Source: Phoebastria nigripes
Lineage: Eukaryota; Chordata; Aves; Procellariiformes; Diomedeidae
Direction: 5' to 3'
Length of the DNA stretch: 64,000 nt
Assembly: GCA_035582835.1 (NCBI GenBank)
Contig: JAYKAV010002917.1
Span: forward strand, 1 to 64,000
The position numbers and the translations under genes were made by a program. Each line of letters begins with the position of its first letter. The stretch's first letter is position 1. Below the pieces are notes generated by a model. It had not been told where the DNA came from. It was given only the letters and a program-made list of their open reading frames with translations, and did no database searches. This document shows positions 63,504 through 64,000 of the stretch, piece by piece.

Positions 63504-64000
63504 ATCACACAATCACAGAATGGTTGAGGTTGGAANAGACCCCAACCCCCCTGCTCAAGCAGGGCCACTTAGAACCAGTTGCCCAGGCATTTGAATATCT
63601 CCAAGGAGGGAGATTCCACAACTGCTGTGGGCAGCCTGTGCCAAGTGCTCCATCACTCTCATGGTAAAAAAGTGGTTCCTGATGTTCAGAGGGAACCTCC
63701 TGTGTTTCAGTTTGTGCCCGTTGCCTCTTGTCCTGTCACTGGGCAGCACTGAAAAGAGCTTGGCTCTTTACAGAGTCTCCTTTACACCCTCCCCAATATA
63801 CAAATATATACAAATACAATGTGTATTTGTACACATTGATGAGATCCCCCTGAGCCTTCTCTTCTCCAGGCTGGACGGTCCTAGCTCTCAGCCTTTCCTT
63901 ATAGGAGGGATGCTCCACTCCCCTAATCATCTTAGTGGCTTTTCACAGGACTCTCTCTAGTATGTCCATGTCTCTATTGTACTGGGGAGCCCAGAACTGG
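63504..64000 (-). mobile_element. CR1 LINE, running off the window end
   Basis: On the plus strand the reversed 3' end of a bird-type CR1 begins with AATCACACAATCACAGAATG and continues GGTTGAGGTTGGAA, CCCTGCTCAAGCAGGGCCAC, CAGTTGCCCAGGCATTTGAA, TCTCCAAGGAGGGAGATTCC, GTGCCCGTTGCCTCTTGTCC, TGAGCCTTCTCTTCTCCAGG and finally GGGGAGCCCAGAACTGG at the window edge. The element is on the minus strand and its 5' part lies to the right of the window. An insert-like TATACAAA-rich stretch at about 63795-63835 interrupts the usual text. Frames overlapping it (99 aa plus, 64 aa minus twice) are antisense or broken and not genes. One N is at 63536. Confidence 0.9.

Noticed and set aside
63661..63960. 99-aa plus-strand frame
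   Set aside because: It is antisense to a CR1 LINE and is a known kind of false frame.
1..64000. Bacterial or phage-type system, tRNA or rRNA genes
   Set aside because: Composition, repeats and the absence of long frames show vertebrate nuclear DNA. No cloverleaf or rRNA segment was found, apart from the tRNA-derived heads of MIR.

Overview
This 64 kb window looks like AT-rich nuclear DNA from a bird, probably a neoavian rather than a chicken relative. No protein-coding gene can be supported in it. The organism call rests on the repeats. There are three recognisable bird-type CR1 LINE ends at 38.7, 52.0 and 63.5 kb. A nearly full-length solo LTR of a family I know from neoavian genomes lies at 50.9-51.5 kb. 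Beneath these is an older layer of amniote repeats: degraded turtle-like CR1/L3 copies at 26.3, 43.5 and 47.2-48.9 kb, and MIR-type core SINEs at 8.4, 33.0 and 60.7 kb. No exon, tRNA, rRNA, CRISPR array or bacterial-style operon was seen.

Layout. 1-22 kb is AT-rich unique sequence with a few simple repeats, one fragment of an old amniote repeat (2.75 kb) and one MIR (8.4 kb). 22.5-27 kb is the first repeat cluster: a GC-richer, LTR-like block, a (GTTTTTT)n tract, an old unclassified repeat at 25.2 kb and an old CR1/L3 copy at 26.3 kb. 27-38 kb is mostly featureless, with a MIR at 33.0 kb and a perfect 11-bp-arm hairpin at 31.46 kb. 38.6-52.2 kb is the densest repeat region: a young CR1, an unclassified old repeat, two ancient CR1 copies (one about 1.6 kb), a solo LTR and another young CR1 tail. 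52-63.5 kb is again mostly unique, with a MIR and a nested palindrome at 62.1 kb. The window ends inside a young CR1.

The longest open frames are not genes. The longest (164 aa) is antisense to the solo LTR, the next (128 aa) lies in the LTR-like block, and the rest show no domain, no splice-bounded structure and no recognisable protein. The window is therefore best read as an intergenic desert or the inside of a very large intron. Short internal exons, lncRNAs and conserved enhancers cannot be excluded by eye.

I found no convincing new biological system. The points most worth a second look are the fossil CR1 at 47.2-48.9 kb, the solo LTR without matching flanking duplications, the LTR-like block at 22.5-23.1 kb, several exact inverted repeats, and 35 isolated single-base N calls that probably mark ambiguous or heterozygous sites.
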